From the NCBI GenBank assembly GCA_016707885.1, contig JADJGU010000001.1:995501-1059500 (forward strand): a stretch of DNA of 64,000 nt, written 5' to 3'. Origin of the DNA: Sphingomonadales bacterium. GTDB lineage: Bacteria > Pseudomonadota > Alphaproteobacteria > Sphingomonadales > Sphingomonadaceae. The first letter of the stretch is position 1. Every line of letters starts with the position of its first letter. Shown piece after piece: positions 61,200 to 64,000 of this stretch. The position numbers were made by a program, and so were the translations under genes. The notes under the pieces were generated by a model. It had not been told where the DNA came from. It saw only the letters and a list, made by a program, of their open reading frames with translations, and did no database searches.

Positions 61200-61975
61200 A
61201 TCTGGCGCTCCGCCATCATTTTCTTGGTTTCGGCAATCGCCTTGGCCGGGTTCAGGCCCTTGGGGCAGGCATTGGCGCAGTTCATGATGGTATGGCAACG
61301 ATAGAGGCGGAACGGATCTTCGAGGTCGTCAAGGCGCTCGCCGGTCATCTCGTCGCGGCTGTCGGCCAGCCAGCGATAGGCTTGCAAAAGGATTGCGGGG
61401 CCCAGAAACTTGTCGCTGTTCCACCAATAGGACGGGCAGCTGGTCGAGCAGCAGGCACACAGGATGCATTCGTAAAGCCCATCAAGCTTGGCGCGATCTT
61501 CGGGCGATTGCAGCCGCTCCTTGCCCGAGGGGGTCGGGGTTACGGTCTGCAGCCAGGGTTTGATCGAGGCATATTGCGCGTAGAAATGCGACAGGTCGGG
61601 GACCAGATCCTTGACCACTTCCATATGCGGCAACGGAGTGATGGTGACGTCGCCCTTGCAATCTTCAATCGCGGTGGTGCAGGCGAGGCCGTTTTTGCCG
61701 TTCATGTTCATCGCACACGAACCGCAAATGCCTTCGCGGCAAGAGCGGCGGAAGGTGAGCGAGCTGTCCTGCTCCGACTTCATCTTGATCAGTGCGTCGA
61801 GCACCATCGGGCCGCAATTGTCAGTATCGATCTCGAACGTGTCATAACGGGGATTTTCGCCGCTGTCGGGATCGTAGCGATAAACCTTGAATTTGCGCGC
61901 TGTGCCATTGCTGGTTGCTGCGTGGGTCTTGCCCTTCTGGACCTTGCTGTTCTTGGGCAAAGTAAATTCGGCCAT
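61196..61975 (-). CDS. sdhB: Succinate dehydrogenase iron-sulfur subunit
   Basis: 259 residues. SCREGICGSCAMNMNGKNGLAC is the 2Fe-2S motif (in part), CILCACCSTSCPSYWW with CHTIMNCANACPKGLNPAKA the 4Fe-4S and 3Fe-4S clusters. Links SdhA to the membrane anchors in complex II. Start ATG at 61975 (MAEFTLPKN). sdhC, sdhD and sdhA are not next to it in this window; a thioesterase, zapE, a peptidase and mdh follow instead. Confidence 0.97.
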   Translation of the reverse strand: MAEFTLPKNSKVQKGKTHAATSNGTARKFKVYRYDPDSGENPRYDTFEIDTDNCGPMVLDALIKMKSEQDSSLTFRRSCREGICGSCAMNMNGKNGLACTTAIEDCKGDVTITPLPHMEVVKDLVPDLSHFYAQYASIKPWLQTVTPTPSGKERLQSPEDRAKLDGLYECILCACCSTSCPSYWWNSDKFLGPAILLQAYRWLADSRDEMTGERLDDLEDPFRLYRCHTIMNCANACPKGLNPAKAIAETKKMMAERQI

Positions 61976-62066
61976 GTTTCTATCCCGATACTGAATCTGT
62001 GAACGCCCTAACCAAGCGGGCACCCCCAAGCAAATGCAATTTTTAACCGCGCAGTTGAATGCGGGT

Positions 62067-63071
62067 TTATATCCTAGGCATCAAACCGCGACGGATGAGG
62101 CTTTCGGCGACGATGGTTTCGATCAGGTCTTCCTGTTTCCAGCCCATCAGCACCGCAGAGCGGCCATAGACCTTTTCCGACCAGAGGTTGCATTGCAGGT
62201 TGACCTCGAGAAGATTGATCTCGCCCGTCGCCTCGTTGAAGCGGAATTCGAAGCGACCAAAATCAAACGGCCGGAAAATCTCCGCGAGCGTCAGCGTCAT
62301 CGCCTTGATCTTTTCCCAGGCTTCATCGCCTTCGAACGGCACCAGCGTATATTTATGCTCGCGCTCTACAAGATCGCGCTTTTCGGCGTGGGTGCGCAGG
62401 TGAGACGGGTCATTCTGCTTGAACAGCATCGGCGGCATCACGAAGGGGGCGCCGTCCTTGGTAATAACCGGAACCTCTACATCGCTGCCATTCATGAACG
62501 GCTCGACAATGGCATCATGGCCCTCGGCATGGATGCGCAGCACAGCTTCTTTGACGCCTTCCCAATCATGCGCGTCACCAATGCCCCAACTGGCCGAGCT
62601 GTTATTGGGCTTGATCACGAAACGGCTGCCCTTGGGGCAGCGGGCTTCCTCGACCGGCGCACCGGCTCGATAGACCGCCCAGTCGCAGGTCGGGACCCCG
62701 CGCGCCTTGCCTTCGAGCTTGGTCAGGTGCTTGTCATCGGCAAGACCACGCAGGATCGGATTGGCACCGAGATAGGGCACGCCCAGGCGTTCACAGAGCA
62801 GTGGGCACAGCATTTCCGAATTGAAGAAACCACCGCGATTAAGCATCGGCCAGACGAAATCGACGCCCGGATCGGTAAAGAGCGATTCATAATTGTTGGC
62901 CACGCTCAATTTTTCGAAAAGCCCGGTGAGGATCGTCTTCATCTCATAATGATAGGGCGAGTGATTGCCATCGGTGCCGTGCAGGCTGCCATCACCCAGC
63001 GCATGCTTGGCGATGAAAAGGATGCGCAGATTTTTGCGGGCATCGGCGGTAAGGCGTGTGGGGTTTGCCAT
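62067..63071 (-). CDS. ATP-grasp ligase, D-Ala-D-Ala ligase-like
   Basis: 334 residues. The ATP-grasp pattern is visible: GSRFVIKPNNSSASWGIGDA (nucleotide loop), DAIVEPFMNGSDVEVPVITK, and FDFGRFEFRFNEATGEINLL then EVNLQCNLWSEKVYG (metal-binding Glu/Asn). N-terminal MLNRGGFFNSEMLCPLLCER and VPYLGANPILRGLADDKHLT resemble Ddl-type ligases. It is not a standard Ddl; the substrate is unknown. Start ATG at 63071. Separate from sdhB by ~90 bases. Confidence 0.8.
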   Translation of the reverse strand: MANPTRLTADARKNLRILFIAKHALGDGSLHGTDGNHSPYHYEMKTILTGLFEKLSVANNYESLFTDPGVDFVWPMLNRGGFFNSEMLCPLLCERLGVPYLGANPILRGLADDKHLTKLEGKARGVPTCDWAVYRAGAPVEEARCPKGSRFVIKPNNSSASWGIGDAHDWEGVKEAVLRIHAEGHDAIVEPFMNGSDVEVPVITKDGAPFVMPPMLFKQNDPSHLRTHAEKRDLVEREHKYTLVPFEGDEAWEKIKAMTLTLAEIFRPFDFGRFEFRFNEATGEINLLEVNLQCNLWSEKVYGRSAVLMGWKQEDLIETIVAESLIRRGLMPRI

Positions 63072-63199
63072 AAGTCGTCCTTCGGCTTTCAAATTTGCCG
63101 CCGCTCATAGTCGCTTTGCCGAATTTCGCAATTTCCTAATTGCGGTGCGGCGGCTATATGCCGGGCCATCAAGGGAAACAAAGGGCCAGTTACGCGCTT

Positions 63200-64000
63200 A
63201 TGAATATTTCCGAACTGGCCGACTGGATGACCAGAGGCGGCGACGCGCGCATCGTGCTCGATCCAGCCACCGCGCTGAACCGCTATCACAGCGCCCCCTA
63301 TCCGCGCGATGTCCTGTCTTTTGCGTCCTCGACCGCGAACGATCTAAGCGCCGATGCCATGGCCTTCCTGGAGACCGAGTTTGCTGAAGGTGCAGGCGCG
63401 CTCGAAGCTGGCGATGCTTATGCCTCTTATCTGGATAAGATGCGTGTTCGGATAACGGCGGCGTACAGCCTCCCAGAGGGAACCGATATTTTCTTCGCGC
63501 CTTCGGGCACCGATCTTGAATATGTTGCGTTGCTAGCTGTTGCGGATCGCAAGCCCAATGGCATTGCCAACCTGTTGCTTGGTGCCGACGAGGTCGGTTC
63601 GGGCTGTATCCACAGCGCCGCCGGACGCTACTTCGCCAATGAAACCGCGCTGGTTAATGGGGTCAAGCCGGGCGACAGCATAGCTGGCTTTCCGCCAATT
63701 GAGATGGGCGACTTTCCGGTTCGCAATCCGGAGGGCGAGGCCTTCGACAGCGAGACTTTGGTTGGCCACATGGAAATGGCAATCGCCAACGCGCTGGCCG
63801 ATGGTCGTTTTCCGCTTGTCCATGTGGTTCACGGCTCGAAAACCGGCCTGGTGCTGCCGCACCTCGACGACATCGATCGATTGAAAGCACGCTTTGCAGG
63901 CGATGTCGCCTTCGTCGTCGATGCCTGTCAGGCGCGGATCACGACGCAGGCGATCCATGATTATCTAGCGCGCGGCATTATCGTTTTCCTTACCGGATCT
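63200..64000 (+). CDS. PLP-dependent fold-type I protein, partial (runs off right edge)
   Basis: 267 codons from ATG at 63200 stay open to the window end. MNISELADWMTRGGDARIVL starts it; IFFAPSGTDLEYVALLAVAD, LLGADEVGSGCIHSAAGRYF, VHVVHGSKTGLVLPHLDDID, AFVVDACQARIT and IIVFLTGS follow the layout of class V aminotransferases or related decarboxylases: the Asp-Ala-Cys-Gln is the cofactor region, and the Lys would lie just past the edge after TGS. Function unknown. Divergent from the ATP-grasp gene, with ~130 bases between. Confidence 0.7.
   Translation, partial: MNISELADWMTRGGDARIVLDPATALNRYHSAPYPRDVLSFASSTANDLSADAMAFLETEFAEGAGALEAGDAYASYLDKMRVRITAAYSLPEGTDIFFAPSGTDLEYVALLAVADRKPNGIANLLLGADEVGSGCIHSAAGRYFANETALVNGVKPGDSIAGFPPIEMGDFPVRNPEGEAFDSETLVGHMEMAIANALADGRFPLVHVVHGSKTGLVLPHLDDIDRLKARFAGDVAFVVDACQARITTQAIHDYLARGIIVFLTGS

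Noticed and set aside
1..64000. CRISPR arrays, prophage structural genes, rRNA operon
   Set aside because: No regularly spaced direct repeats, no capsid, tail or terminase genes, and no rRNA sequence were seen.

Overview
The window reads as a chromosomal segment of an alphaproteobacterium, most likely a sphingomonad (Sphingomonadales; Sphingopyxis/Sphingorhabdus-like). Pointers are the hemE / origin / ppsR arrangement followed by rho, mnmE, mnmG, rsmG, parA and parB, the sphingomonad-type DUF6489, DUF1491 and DUF4402 genes, and an origin rich in GANTC (CcrM-type) sites. Genes are densely packed, many with 4-base start/stop overlaps (ATGA, several TTGA).

Left edge (1-2.6 kb): the only clearly accessory part. 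The end of an IS3-family element (with a frameshift in its transposase) sits inside a 5'-truncated IS1595-type transposase gene. Next come three AT-rich, overlapping, unrecognised minus-strand genes (963-2009) and another hypothetical gene. This is the best candidate here for an undescribed accessory system.

2.6-22 kb: housekeeping genes with hypothetical exported proteins: thioredoxin-like and GNAT proteins, ispG, an acyl-CoA carboxylase, an SPFH/ribbon-helix-helix operon with an 18-bp palindrome at its promoter, M20 and M3 peptidases, tRNA-Val, a TlpA lipoprotein, the argH-lptM-lysA-siroheme synthase-proC run, a SleB-type hydrolase, DUF1491 and ptsN.

22-39 kb: the replication origin domain. 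An intergenic region (26294-26605) with several DnaA-box-like 9-mers and five GANTC sites separates the leftward ppsR-maf-aroE-coaE-dnaQ operon from rightward hemE-hemJ-rho. Three parS sequences lie at 34835, 36472 and 36846, two of them inside coding sequence, just upstream of parA-parB.

39-49 kb: a chaperone-usher pilus locus (DUF4402 pilin, chaperone, usher broken by a one-base frameshift), fghA, mobA, tRNA-Gly with a duplicated 3' end, a pabB-pabC fusion, an aspartate aminotransferase, a small membrane protein gene behind a perfect TTAA-N7-TTAA (CtrA-type) motif, and a candidate small RNA with its own promoter and strong terminator (about 48637-48754).

49-63 kb: a long minus-strand cluster for the TCA cycle: sdhB, thioesterase, zapE (frameshifted), M20 peptidase, mdh, an exported hypothetical, sucD, odhA, odhB, lpdA and a TRIC-type channel. 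sucC and sdhCDA are not in the window. An ATP-grasp ligase gene and a partial PLP-fold gene end the window. Several otherwise conserved genes carry one-base lesions, which are either recent pseudogenes or residual sequencing errors.
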